Notes under the pieces: generated by a model
The model's input: only the letters and a program-made list of their open reading frames with translations
What the model was told of the DNA's origin: nothing
The model's database searches: none
Program-made: the position numbers and the translations under genes
Shown here: in pieces, positions 54,366-63,709 of the stretch
How the letters are laid out: every line of letters starts with the position of its first letter
Numbering within the stretch: position 1 is the first letter of the stretch
NCBI GenBank assembly: GCA_025454395.1
Contig: JALOOM010000051.1
Span: forward strand, 1 to 64,000
Length of the DNA stretch: 64,000 nt
Direction: 5' to 3'
Source: Elainella sp. Prado103
Lineage (GTDB): Bacteria; Cyanobacteriota; Cyanobacteriia; Elainellales; Elainellaceae

Positions 54366-57056
54366 TTGAGTTCCCACTTGGTCAAGCCGATCAAACCCTG
54401 GAAACCTCTATGGAGACGATTACTTCGCCGATCGCTCATAGCCATGCTCGGCCTCGGAGTGTTTTGTGGAATCTCCTTGCTGGGTAGAGGCACCCCAGCT
54501 CGATCGATCGCAGTCTCACCCCCATTCTCTCTAACGCCCCCATCCTCTCTAGCAATAGATAGTGAGATAGTTCGGCTAGCAGTTCCGACCCTACTTCAGC
54601 AGGGGTTAGCCGCCTACGAGGCAGAGCAATTTGAGACAGCAATTGCGCTTTGGCAGCAAGCCCTCGCCACCTTTCAATCCCACGGTGATCTTTCCCAGCA
54701 GGCACTCACTTATCACTATCTGGCACTAGCCTATCAGCAACTCAGTCGTTGGTCAGCAGCAGAACAAGCAATCCAGCAAGGCTTCCAGCAACTGACTCCG
54801 ACCGATCCAACCCATCAGGCAATTTTAGCCAAACTCCTCAATACTCAGGGGCAACTCAACTGGCATCAAGGTCAATTCCAAACTGCTCTGACCGCTTGGG
54901 AACAAGCCAGTCAAGCCTACCATGCAGTCAATGATCGCACGGGATGGTTGATCAGCGAAATGAACCGCGCCCGCGCGCTGCAAGCCCAGGGATTTAGTGT
55001 GCAGGCTGAACAAGCCCTGATCCAGGTGGAGCAAGGATTAAGCCAGGAACCTGATCCCACTCTGAAGGCGATCGGCTTACGAGACTTGGGCAATGCGCTA
55101 CGACGAGTCGGCAAACTGAAAGCCGCTCAGCAAGTCCTCACTGACAGTTTAGCCCTAACCCTTGATCAGGCGATCGATCGGTCAACCCAGTCCACCATTC
55201 AACTGGAACTCGGCAACACGGAACGATCCATCGGCAATCGAGCCATCGCGATCGGTGCGAACAGCGCAGAGCAGCATTTTGAAGCAGCTCAAACCGCCTA
55301 TCAACAGGCCGTTGCGACCAGTTCATCCCCCCTGCTGCAACTCCAAGCTCAGCTCAACCAATTGAGCTTGCTGATTGATCAGCACCAAGTCGCTGCCGCG
55401 ATCGACCTAGCCCATTCCTTGTCCCCGCAATTTGACCCGTTGCCCCTCACCCATAGCCGCCTCTACGCCCAACTCAACTATGCTCGCAGCCTCAGTCAGT
55501 TACCCCAACACACCAGCCAAACGGCATCCCTGCTGGCTACCACACTGCAACAGGCCCAAACCCTCTCCGATCCAGCAGCAGCATCCTATGCCTTGGGTCA
55601 ACTGGGTGCCCTGTATGAACAAACCAACCAACTGGATGTAGCCGCAAGCCTGACTCGACAAGCCTTACTGCAAGCCGAAACCATCCAGGCAATCGATATT
55701 CGTTATCGGTGGGAATGGCAGCTCGGACGCTTGCTGGAACGGCAAGGCGATCAGGCGAGTGCTCAGGCTGCCTATCAAGCAGCAGTAGAATCTCTGCAAT
55801 CGGTGCGCAATAATTTGCTGGCGATCAGCGCCGATGCCCAGTTTTCGTTTCGCGATGATGTAGAGCCGGTTTATCGCGGTTTAGTGGAGCTGTTGCTCAC
55901 CGATCGCGATCCCCAAACTGGACAACCCAAATCTGAAAACTTAAAGCAGGCGATCCAGCAAATCAACGCCTTGCAGTTAGTAGAACTGAATAATTTTCTG
56001 GGGTGCAATCTGGCTCAACGAGTGGAGATCAACTCGATCGCCACCGATCCAACAGCAGCAAAACTGTATCCGATGATTTTGCAAAACCGGCTGGCGATCG
56101 TGCTGGAAATGCCGGATCAAACTCTGCACTATCACGAAGTTTTGCAACCGCAATCGGAAATCTTGGCCATTTTGCGCCAGTTGCGGCAAGACCTCAGTCT
56201 GGCCGATCGAACACCGGAAGCCATTGCAGGGCTTCAGCAACTCCATCAGTGGATCATTGCCCCCTTTCAGTTCTTATTAACGGCCTCACCTAGGGTGAAA
56301 ACCCTGGTCTTCGTCCTGGATGGGGAACTGCGCAATGTGCCGATGGCAGCCCTCTACAACGGCTCCCAATATTTGGTCGAGAACTATGCGGTGGCAGTGG
56401 CTCCACGTCTAGAACTTTTTCAGCCTCAACCCCGTTCCGCTCGTCTTAAAGTGTTTTTGGGTGGCATTGGCGAACCGCAGACCTTCGCCGATCGGGCTTT
56501 TCCCAAAATTGAATATCTAACCCCCGAATTAGAGCAGATTCAAACCATTGCGGATGCTCCCCCCCCTTTAATTGACCAGTCTTTTACGGAACCCAACTTA
56601 GAACAAGCCTTACAAGCCGGTGATTTTTCGATCATCCATTTCAAAACCCACGGCATTTTTAGCTCCGATCCAGAGGAAACCTTTATTGTGGCCTACCAAG
56701 CGCTGATCACCGGCCGCGATTTAGGCCGCCTGATTCAATTGGGGCAAATCGGAGAACCCAGCCCGATCGAGCTATTGGTACTGAGTGCTTGTTCCACTGC
56801 CCAAGGCGACAACCGCGCCGTCTTAGGATTAGCAGGCATGGCCGTGCAAGCGGGAGCCCGGAGCGTCGTTTCCACCCTTTGGGAAGCCCAGGATTTACCC
56901 AATACAGAGTTGATGATCCAGTTTTATCAAGAATTAGGCAACCCTCAGGTCAGCCGGGCCGAAGCCCTGCGACAGGCCCAGTTGCATCTACTCAGTTTAG
57001 GCTACACCACGCCCCATATTTGGGCCACCTATGTGTTGGTGGGGAATTGGCTTTAA
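54366..57056 (+). CDS. TPR-CHAT protein (caspase-like protease domain)
   Basis: The 896-aa protein has an N-terminal hydrophobic signal segment (LLRRSLIAMLGLGVFCGISL) and about ten TPR-like helical repeats (about 75-490). A C-terminal CHAT domain follows, with catalytic-type His762 in FKTHGIF and Cys809 in LSACSTAQGD. CHAT proteins are caspase-like proteases; in several systems they are activated by TPR sensing. A signal peptide suggests it acts outside the cytoplasm, which is less usual. The start is uncertain: TTG 54366 is the first codon and has no clear Shine-Dalgarno. No partner gene of a known CHAT defence system is adjacent. Confidence 0.88.
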   Translation: MSSHLVKPIKPWKPLWRRLLRRSLIAMLGLGVFCGISLLGRGTPARSIAVSPPFSLTPPSSLAIDSEIVRLAVPTLLQQGLAAYEAEQFETAIALWQQALATFQSHGDLSQQALTYHYLALAYQQLSRWSAAEQAIQQGFQQLTPTDPTHQAILAKLLNTQGQLNWHQGQFQTALTAWEQASQAYHAVNDRTGWLISEMNRARALQAQGFSVQAEQALIQVEQGLSQEPDPTLKAIGLRDLGNALRRVGKLKAAQQVLTDSLALTLDQAIDRSTQSTIQLELGNTERSIGNRAIAIGANSAEQHFEAAQTAYQQAVATSSSPLLQLQAQLNQLSLLIDQHQVAAAIDLAHSLSPQFDPLPLTHSRLYAQLNYARSLSQLPQHTSQTASLLATTLQQAQTLSDPAAASYALGQLGALYEQTNQLDVAASLTRQALLQAETIQAIDIRYRWEWQLGRLLERQGDQASAQAAYQAAVESLQSVRNNLLAISADAQFSFRDDVEPVYRGLVELLLTDRDPQTGQPKSENLKQAIQQINALQLVELNNFLGCNLAQRVEINSIATDPTAAKLYPMILQNRLAIVLEMPDQTLHYHEVLQPQSEILAILRQLRQDLSLADRTPEAIAGLQQLHQWIIAPFQFLLTASPRVKTLVFVLDGELRNVPMAALYNGSQYLVENYAVAVAPRLELFQPQPRSARLKVFLGGIGEPQTFADRAFPKIEYLTPELEQIQTIADAPPPLIDQSFTEPNLEQALQAGDFSIIHFKTHGIFSSDPEETFIVAYQALITGRDLGRLIQLGQIGEPSPIELLVLSACSTAQGDNRAVLGLAGMAVQAGARSVVSTLWEAQDLPNTELMIQFYQELGNPQVSRAEALRQAQLHLLSLGYTTPHIWATYVLVGNWL

Positions 57057-57281
57057 CCTGCCCCACGCTGCTGCAATTTGGGTCGTTTGCACTCGTTGGA
57101 TAAAACCTCCGTCCCATTACCCGATCGATTTTTGAATCCCTGGTGCTGAGAGATTTTCAGGTCTTGAGTACAACATTAATGGAGATCGCGATTCCCACTG
57201 CAACCCATTCTAAACTTTGAAAAGATATTGCCATCTCCGACCACCCCAATTCTGGGAAAAGAGGCAATTCCAGCGATTGAG

Positions 57282-57662
57282 ATGAGAATTTCTATGACAC
57301 TCTCCGCCCTTCCACCCGATGATCGCCCGCCTCAGCAACTTGAGTTAGACGATCGGATTCTGCGACAGCAATTAGATCGATCCCTGACTCAGCGATTTCA
57401 ACAACAGTGTGATCTTACGCTGCAACAACTTTTGCAAACCTGTGATTGGGCCATCACCACCACTGCCAATGTAGTGACTTTAGTGATTGTTTGCCCCGAT
57501 CAAGCGACTAATTGGCAGGTACTGAGTCAAGTCGTAGCCTTAGGAGATAGCCTGGCCCGGTTTTCTCAAGATGCGAAACTGCGGATCTATGCCACCCCAG
57601 AAATGCTCGATCGATTTGAGATACGAGTCGATGAGCGATCGATTTATCAAGATCCCTCTTAG
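57282..57662 (+). CDS. Hypothetical protein, 126 aa
   Basis: I do not recognise a family. The protein is acidic at the start (PPDDRPPQQLELDDRILRQQL), then has a compact alpha/beta-like core (ITTTANVVTLVIVCPDQATNWQVLSQVV) and ends DRFEIRVDERSIYQDPS. Its codon use fits the neighbours. The start is ATG 57282 or ATG 57294; the frame continues upstream to a TTG at 57228 without support. It follows the CHAT gene by 225 bp on the same strand. Confidence 0.6.
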   Translation: MRISMTLSALPPDDRPPQQLELDDRILRQQLDRSLTQRFQQQCDLTLQQLLQTCDWAITTTANVVTLVIVCPDQATNWQVLSQVVALGDSLARFSQDAKLRIYATPEMLDRFEIRVDERSIYQDPS

Positions 57663-57862
57663 GAACGAAAATTAGATCACTACTCATAGACAACTGCAAG
57701 ATAACCAGAATTTAACGAACAAGCATGATTTTTAAGAGGGTGAGGGAGGGTAAAACCGCTTGAGGATCGCTGTCAGCGAGAGTAAACTGGTATCGTTTCA
57801 AAATTCCCCTGGTCAACAGCAATTACTACAATTACTACAGCAATTACTACAATCAGATTGGT

Positions 57863-58537
57863 ATGGTGAGTACGGTTAAACCTTCGTACAGTGACGAACA
57901 GATGGCCATCTGGCTACGCGGACTGTTAACTATCGCTTGGGCAGATGGGCATTTCGATCCGGAAGAACAAGAACTGATCGCGGAATTGACCCGCTCTGAC
58001 CTGGCTCCTACCGCCCCTGTAGAGTCGATCGAACCGATTCAACCCCAAGATCTAGCCGCCGGACTGGGGGATGATGCTCAAATGGCTGAAAACTTTATGC
58101 GCACGGCAGTCATGGTGGCGATCGCCGATGGCAACTACTCCCATCCCGAAGATGAACTGTTGCATCAGTTTTGCGTTGCCTTAGAACTACAGCCCAAAAT
58201 TCTGGAATCCCTGCGGCTCACCCTCAACTATCGTCCGCCTAGCAGTGATACCCCAGGGGCAGAAGGTGAAGCACATGCCTTAGAGCCACTCAAACCCGTT
58301 CAAGAATGGCTCGATCATCTGGAGGTGCATGATCCCCGGCTGGCTCGCTTCCTCTGCAAGATGATTCCACCCCAATGCCCGTTTGAGCGGGATATTAAAT
58401 TATTTGGGCAGAAAGTGGTTCATATTCCGCCCATGTGTAAGCTCAACCCACTTTATGATCAGCTCGTGGGGCTGAGATTCCGCGCCCTCAGCTATTTAGC
58501 TGACGAATGCCAAGAAGATGTTAGCAAATACTGCTGA
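57863..58537 (+). CDS. TerB-like protein with Mo-dependent nitrogenase C-terminal domain
   Basis: The 224-aa protein has two TerB-like helical halves (LRGLLTIAWADGHFDPEEQEL; TAVMVAIADGNYSHPEDELLHQF), each with an acidic DGxxxxxEEx motif. The C-terminal region (PVQEWLDHLEVHDPRLARFLCKMIPPQCPFERDIKLFG) defines the Mo-dependent nitrogenase C-terminal family (PF06967). Despite the family name, this domain is widespread in non-fixing cyanobacteria and says nothing about nitrogen fixation. Two cysteines near the end could bind metal. The start is ATG 57863, just after a short tandem array. Confidence 0.85.
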   Translation: MVSTVKPSYSDEQMAIWLRGLLTIAWADGHFDPEEQELIAELTRSDLAPTAPVESIEPIQPQDLAAGLGDDAQMAENFMRTAVMVAIADGNYSHPEDELLHQFCVALELQPKILESLRLTLNYRPPSSDTPGAEGEAHALEPLKPVQEWLDHLEVHDPRLARFLCKMIPPQCPFERDIKLFGQKVVHIPPMCKLNPLYDQLVGLRFRALSYLADECQEDVSKYC

Positions 58538-58718
58538 TTTAGAATGGGTTGGCCGATCGGCTAGAGATGGCAATTTCCAGTCGCAGCAGGTTGGCCACCC
58601 ATCCCGAATTACTGCAATCATACTCGAACTGAGAAGCGATCGAGCCACCTCAATTCCATGGCATAACCGATCGCTTCCACTTGCCCTACCCTTTTCTGAT
58701 CCGCTGATATATTCTGAT

Positions 58719-59780
58719 CTATTCTTCTGTTACCTCTGGATAGATCAAAATCTTGAAGGTTTCTGGGGTTGGGGCAACAGCCTGATCAACAGCCGCCGCT
58801 AAATCTTTCAATGAATAACGATCGCTCACCAAAGCATCCACATCAATGCGCTGGTTGAACACAATATCGGCAGAGAGAGCTTGCAGCCGGAAGGAGGAAC
58901 TATAGCTGCCAATCAGATCAATTTCGCGTCGATAGAGAATATTAGGATTGATCGGGATTTCCACCTCATCCGGGAATTCAGCAAAGAAAAGAATCTTGCC
59001 GCCCTTACGGGTGCAATCTAGCGCCTGGAAAAAGGCCTTATCACTCGGTACCGCTAGCAGGCTAACATCTACCCCCATGCCCCTGGTTAAAACTTGAATC
59101 TTCTGGGGCAACTCAGGATCGCGGGCATCAAAGGCGGCTTCTGCCCCCACACTGAGGGCTTTGTCAATCCGACTGGGGATTAGATCGGTGGCGATCGCCC
59201 GTCCCCCAAAATAGTTGACCAGCATGATAAACATGAGCCCGATCGGCCCGGCTCCTGTCACCAATACCGTCTGACCCGGCCCAATTTGAGCTTTTTTGAC
59301 GGCTTTGAGGCAGCAATTCGTCGGTTCCACAAAGCTAGCCTGCTCAAAGGTAATGTGATCGGGAATGGTAATCAAGCCCCCATTGCGCACAATATGCCCC
59401 GGCACCTTCACATACTCGGCAAACCCACCGCCGCTAGGCTGAAACCCGGCCGTGGTCGTGATGTTTTTGTAGGTGTCGCACATCGAATAGTTTTCGTTCA
59501 GGCAATAGTCGCAGTGCATACAGGGAATATGGTGCAACACCACCACCCGTTGCCCCACCTGCCAGTTTTGTACGGCTGAACCCACAGCGGCGATCGTGCC
59601 AGCCGTTTCATGCCCAAAAATTCGCGGCGGCTCATAGAGTGGATAGAGAATTTTCTTAATGTCTGATTGACAAAGCCCAACCACTCTCACCTGCACCAGC
59701 ACTTCATCGTCGGCGATGCTAGGCACCGGAATTTCTTCGTAGCTAAGCTGCTTGACTCCGCGAAAAACTTGTGCTTTCAT
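58719..59780 (-). CDS. Zinc-dependent alcohol dehydrogenase family protein
   Basis: The 353-aa protein is a medium-chain dehydrogenase: catalytic zinc residues in VGLCQSDIKK and FGHETAGTI, structural zinc cysteines in CMHCDYCLNENYSMC, and the NAD(P)-binding motif VLVTGAGPIGLMF. It groups by motif with the threonine/sorbitol/glucose-type polyol dehydrogenases, and the substrate cannot be told. The start is ATG 59780. It diverges from the TrkA-N gene at 59927; three 10-bp repeats lie in the gap. Confidence 0.9.
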   Translation of the reverse strand: MKAQVFRGVKQLSYEEIPVPSIADDEVLVQVRVVGLCQSDIKKILYPLYEPPRIFGHETAGTIAAVGSAVQNWQVGQRVVVLHHIPCMHCDYCLNENYSMCDTYKNITTTAGFQPSGGGFAEYVKVPGHIVRNGGLITIPDHITFEQASFVEPTNCCLKAVKKAQIGPGQTVLVTGAGPIGLMFIMLVNYFGGRAIATDLIPSRIDKALSVGAEAAFDARDPELPQKIQVLTRGMGVDVSLLAVPSDKAFFQALDCTRKGGKILFFAEFPDEVEIPINPNILYRREIDLIGSYSSSFRLQALSADIVFNQRIDVDALVSDRYSLKDLAAAVDQAVAPTPETFKILIYPEVTEE

Positions 59781-59852
59781 GATTTTTCTTTACATTGCCT
59801 TGCGTCAACTCTAGCAGGATCGGGGATCAGTCGCTGCAATTGCCGCAATTTT

Positions 59853-59882
59853 AAAAATCAGCAAAAATCAGCAAAAATCAGC
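59853..59882. repeat. 10-bp tandem repeat, 3 copies
   Basis: The unit aaaaatcagc is repeated three times exactly, in the divergent gap between the alcohol dehydrogenase and TrkA-N genes. Confidence 0.95.
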
Positions 59883-59926
59883 AGTCGAAAGTAACCGTTA
59901 GAATCACACTTAACCAGGGAGCAACC

Positions 59927-60613
59927 ATGTACGTCTTGATTGGCGGGGCTGGATTAATCGGACTCAATTTGGCTCAAAAGCTAGTGGATCTGGGGCATAC
60001 GGTTGCCATGATCGATGTCGATCCAACCGCCTGCCGCTATGCCAGAGAGCAAATGGGCGTGATGGCCTTTGAAGGTAGCGCCGTCAGCACCGATACGCTG
60101 ATGGAAGCAGGCATTCGCAAAGCCGATGCAGTGGCGGCGGTGTTGCGCAACGATGCCCTCAACCTGGCCATGGTGGCGCTATCCAAACACTATGGTGTCT
60201 CACGAATTTTGGTGCGGATGCGGCATCGCGACTTTGAAGAACCCTACCGCATGGCCGGTGCCACTTCCGTAATCAGCACGATCGATCTGGCGGTTTCCAC
60301 CATGGTGAACGCGATCGAATATCCGCAAGTAGAATCCATGATGCATTTTGAACAAGACCAGATCGAGGTGCTGAAACTACCAATTTCCGAGGCATCCCAG
60401 ATTGCGGATCGCAGCTTGGCTGAAATTGCCCAGGATCCTTGTTTTCCGAAAGGATCGCTGATTATTGGCTATCAGGCGCACCCCCATGAAGATTTGGTCA
60501 TTCCCAACGGCAACACGGTATTAGAGAGCGGCTCGACAGTGCTGATGGTGACCAAACCGGGAGCACTTCATCAGGTGATCGATTTTATGCAGGGCTGCAA
60601 TGCCTCGGCTTAA
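59927..60613 (+). CDS. TrkA-N / RCK potassium-channel regulatory protein
   Basis: The 228-aa protein has an N-terminal Rossmann RCK domain with GGAGLIGLNLAQ, acidic DVD after the second strand (a preference for NAD) and ARVxMRHRDF-like contacts. A C-terminal RCK_C domain (about 140-225; VLKLPISEASQIADRSLAEI) follows. It is the single-RCK subunit type that gates K+ transporters of the Trk/Ktr family on ligand binding. No membrane partner is next to it. The start ATG 59927 has GGGAG about 6 nt upstream. Confidence 0.9.
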   Translation: MYVLIGGAGLIGLNLAQKLVDLGHTVAMIDVDPTACRYAREQMGVMAFEGSAVSTDTLMEAGIRKADAVAAVLRNDALNLAMVALSKHYGVSRILVRMRHRDFEEPYRMAGATSVISTIDLAVSTMVNAIEYPQVESMMHFEQDQIEVLKLPISEASQIADRSLAEIAQDPCFPKGSLIIGYQAHPHEDLVIPNGNTVLESGSTVLMVTKPGALHQVIDFMQGCNASA

Positions 60614-60938
60614 TCTGGGATTCAAATTTGATCGGTTATTCAGGTGTTCTATTTAAATTCAGCTTCGATCGATATCCGTGAAAGCTCGATCTTTGATCAG
60701 ATCAAACGGTTATTGTCCTGTATCGGTGTTGAAACCGTAGCACCTCTGAGGGTGTTCTCCGTAGATTCACACTCATGTAAAGCCCCAATTGAAGATTCAG
60801 CCTCTCCAGTCTCAAAAGCCAGCACTGGCAGAATTGGCTGTGGCAAGCTGATCATAGGTGACCTGAATCTGAAATTCGCTCTGAAATTCAGGCTGAAATT
60901 CACTCTGGAACTCTGCTTGAAACTTCTCCTGAAATCGT
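60614..60938. other. Intergenic region with 12-bp-like imperfect repeats
   Basis: No gene is supported in 325 bp. Frames here (60644-60979 plus, 60697-61003 minus) are low-complexity, built by an imperfect tctgaaattca-type repeat at about 60863-60938, and I reject them. Confidence 0.55.
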
Positions 60939-61487
60939 ATGACACTACCGACTTCTGCTTCTATTCTCAGCGTTATTGATGGTGTATCTGCCAGCACATT
61001 CATTCATGACTACTCTGTCAATAGCATCCCAACCATCGCCATTGATGATCTGCAAATTCGATCGATCATTCCCCCCCGGATTGATCGCCGTATTCTATCT
61101 GGTCAAACCCCTGCGGAATTATTACACCTCGATCGCCAGCAAGATGGGATCGAGCAAATTACAGCCGCGTTAGCCGATCGGAGCGGCATTCAAACTCTGA
61201 ATCTAATCTGCACCGATCCAGAAGGTCACTTAAAATTGGGTAACACCGAACTGACCCTATTCAACCTCGATCGCTATGGCTGGCAGTTTCAGCAATGGGG
61301 TGAAGCCTTCACCTCCCAAGCCCAAATCGTTTTTCACCGCTGTTATTGCCCCCCCTGTCCAGAAGTATCTCACTTGTTCATTAGCCGCTTAGCATTGTTC
61401 ACAGGAGCCTTCGTTCGCGTGAAAGAGTATCCCAGCCAATCGGTGTTCGGCCCTCGATCGAGCCTGACCTATCAAATCAGCGGATGA
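60939..61487 (+). CDS. Stand-alone DUF4347-like protein
   Basis: The 182-aa protein aligns over most of its length to the DUF4347 domain of the exoprotein at 39731-42751: LDRQQDGIEQITAALADRSG versus LEPHRDGIAQISQLLSDRHN, and HLKLGNTELTLFNLDRYGW versus ELQLGQTRLSTAELPRYAA. DUF4347 usually heads large calcium-binding exoproteins. This copy has no other domain, so it may be a remnant or a free-standing unit. The start is ATG 60939, with no strong Shine-Dalgarno. Confidence 0.7.
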   Translation: MTLPTSASILSVIDGVSASTFIHDYSVNSIPTIAIDDLQIRSIIPPRIDRRILSGQTPAELLHLDRQQDGIEQITAALADRSGIQTLNLICTDPEGHLKLGNTELTLFNLDRYGWQFQQWGEAFTSQAQIVFHRCYCPPCPEVSHLFISRLALFTGAFVRVKEYPSQSVFGPRSSLTYQISG

Positions 61488-61555
61488 AGGTTAGATGCAG
61501 ACCGCAATAAACCCCAATAAACCCCTGAGCACATCTTCACAGCTAGTCTTGACCG

Positions 61556-63157
61556 CTAGTCTTCTTCCAGCGCCAGAATCTTTTCATCAATTTGCTGCAA
61601 TCGATCCTTGACCGCCTGTTCCGACACAATCCCCCGTCGCAATGCCTCAGTGAGCGATCGTTTTTCCACGAGCAAAAGCTGCTTCCGAATGCCATCCAGC
61701 CCCACCGGATCGCGCTGACCCGTTAAGACTTCTGTTGACCACCGATCGTACAGATCTCGCAGAGCTTTTTCGGCCTTGGCAATTTGCACCTGATACATCG
61801 ATCGCATCTCTTCGTAGATCGATTTAGGGATCACCCCAGTCTTCAAGAGGGTTTCCAATTCCTCTTGAGCCGCTTTAGCCGCAATCAGTTGGGCTCTGAG
61901 TGCTTCCGTCTCTTGCTTAGCCGGAGAAATAGCCGCCAGCCGTAACCGCTTCACCAACCAGGGCAAACTTAACCCCTGCACCACCAACGACAATAGCACC
62001 GCCCCAAACACGATCGCGATCAAGCTACTGCGACCCGCCACACCCAAAGGCACACTCAACGCTAACGCCATCGACAACGATCCCTTAATGTTGCCGAGAA
62101 ACAGCACATGCTGCCAACGCAAGGGAATCGGGCGATCGAACCAGCGCAGCAAGGCCAACAATCCATAGATAGATAGTAAGCGCCCCATCTGATAGGCAAA
62201 GATAGCGAGCAACACCGCCGGTAGAGTATTCCATAACTGGGTCGGTTCTAGCTCCACGCCAATCAACAAGAAAATGAAGGTGTTGACTCCAAACCCGGCA
62301 TATTCCCAGAAGCTGTACAAGGTTACCCGATTGGAAGCCGATACCCGGCGCGATAACCCGACATTGCCCACCATCAGCCCAGCCACGACCACCGCGACCA
62401 CCCCCGACACCCCCAGCCACTGGCCAGCTTGAAAGGCTCCCAACGCCAATGCCACGGTCAGCAAAATACTGCTGAGGCTATCATCCGATCGGGCAAACAA
62501 CTCCGCACTCAAATAGCCCAACACCAGTCCCACCAGCGTGCCACCCAAAATCACCACCAGCAGTTCTTGCACCCCGGTCGCTAGAGAAATAGATCGGGTT
62601 TGGCTGAGCAAAATCAGGTTGAACAGCACCAGCGCCACCCCATCGTTAAACAGGCTTTCTCCTTCCACGATCGTGCTGAGCCGAGACGGTACAGCAACTT
62701 CTTTGAACACGGCAATCACAGACACCGTATCGGTAATCGCCAGAATCGTGCCCAACAGCAGCGCCGGAATCCAATCTAACCCGGAGCCATATTTGAAAAT
62801 CACCGCTGTGACCGTGGTGGAGAGCAGCACACCGGGGCCTGCCAGCAGCGCGATCGGCTTGACGGTACTGCGTAGACGGCTAATATCGGTATTAATCGCC
62901 GCTTCAAACAGCAGAATCGGCAAAAACAAGTTCAAAATCAGGGAAGAGTCGAGCCCGATCGTGCGGGGCAGAAAATCGGTGATCGCCAGACCGGCCAGCA
63001 CTAACCCGGTGACATAGGGCATGTTTAACCGGCGCGACAGTAAGGCGACCAAAGTAGCCACTAGCAGGAGAATAATGCCGCTGACAACATAGGCGGCGAT
63101 CCCGGATTCGGGCAGACCAGATGCAGGCAGTCCTTCAGCGGACGGAATTGACAGCAT
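61556..63157 (-). CDS. Na+/H+ antiporter, CPA1 (NhaP-like)
   Basis: The 533-aa protein has about 12 membrane helices with the CPA1 ion-binding segments (GTILAITDTVSVIAVF and EGESLFNDGVALVLF). A C-terminal cytosolic region of about 110 residues, likely helical (EALRAQLIAAKAAQEELETLL), follows. It exchanges Na+ (or Li+) for H+, for pH and salt control. The start is taken as ATG 63157 because GATGGAATC gives a Shine-Dalgarno-like stretch; ATG 63232 is the alternative and would add 25 residues. Confidence 0.85.
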   Translation of the reverse strand: MLSIPSAEGLPASGLPESGIAAYVVSGIILLLVATLVALLSRRLNMPYVTGLVLAGLAITDFLPRTIGLDSSLILNLFLPILLFEAAINTDISRLRSTVKPIALLAGPGVLLSTTVTAVIFKYGSGLDWIPALLLGTILAITDTVSVIAVFKEVAVPSRLSTIVEGESLFNDGVALVLFNLILLSQTRSISLATGVQELLVVILGGTLVGLVLGYLSAELFARSDDSLSSILLTVALALGAFQAGQWLGVSGVVAVVVAGLMVGNVGLSRRVSASNRVTLYSFWEYAGFGVNTFIFLLIGVELEPTQLWNTLPAVLLAIFAYQMGRLLSIYGLLALLRWFDRPIPLRWQHVLFLGNIKGSLSMALALSVPLGVAGRSSLIAIVFGAVLLSLVVQGLSLPWLVKRLRLAAISPAKQETEALRAQLIAAKAAQEELETLLKTGVIPKSIYEEMRSMYQVQIAKAEKALRDLYDRWSTEVLTGQRDPVGLDGIRKQLLLVEKRSLTEALRRGIVSEQAVKDRLQQIDEKILALEED

Positions 63158-63709
63158 GATTCCATCTCGTCCAAACCCGATTCCCAGCCTGAACAGACTG
63201 AGATCGATCGATCCGATGATCCAATTTCCCATCAAAGCAGCTTATCCCTATGTTCCAGATGTTCCAGATGTTCCAGCACTGTTGCCCTTCATTATGTCAT
63301 CATGTCATCCGCAGGGTCGGGATGATTCTGGTAGGCTGACAAAACTTCGCTCTCATCCCCAACCCTTTTCCCATCGAAGCAGGAAGGCGAGCTAGATTGG
63401 TTGATTGAAACTAAGGGATTGAGTGAATATTCTGACAGTTATTACCATATTCATTCCAGTTACATCACCCTTAGCTGCAAATTGAAGATGATTTATATCC
63501 AGAAGCAGATATACTTCAGGTATCTACAGTTTATCCATCACTTAGACTCGATCGATCGATGATCCATCTTTCAGAAAGCGCTGAAACTTAGCAGTCAGGC
63601 AATGACAGTGCTTAACAATATTTTGCGAAAACCAGCAAAACCATCTTCTTTTTAATACAATTCCATACTTAAATCAATCTTCTACAGCAATCGAGTTGGA
63701 GATCGCTGC
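63158..63709. other. Divergent intergenic region at right
   Basis: No gene is seen in 550 bp. It contains a 9-bp tandem repeat at 63250-63276. Promoters for the antiporter and for the gene at 63710 probably lie here. Confidence 0.5.
63250..63276. repeat. 9-bp tandem repeat, 3 copies
   Basis: The unit atgttccag is repeated three times exactly. Confidence 0.95.

Noticed and set aside
57863-58537. Evidence of nitrogen fixation from the Mo-dependent nitrogenase domain name
   Set aside because: The family is widespread in non-fixing cyanobacteria and no nif gene is in the window.
60644-61003. Open frames with LKF- or FQS-like periodicity
   Set aside because: They arise from an imperfect 11-12-bp repeat and overlap the better-supported gene at 60939.
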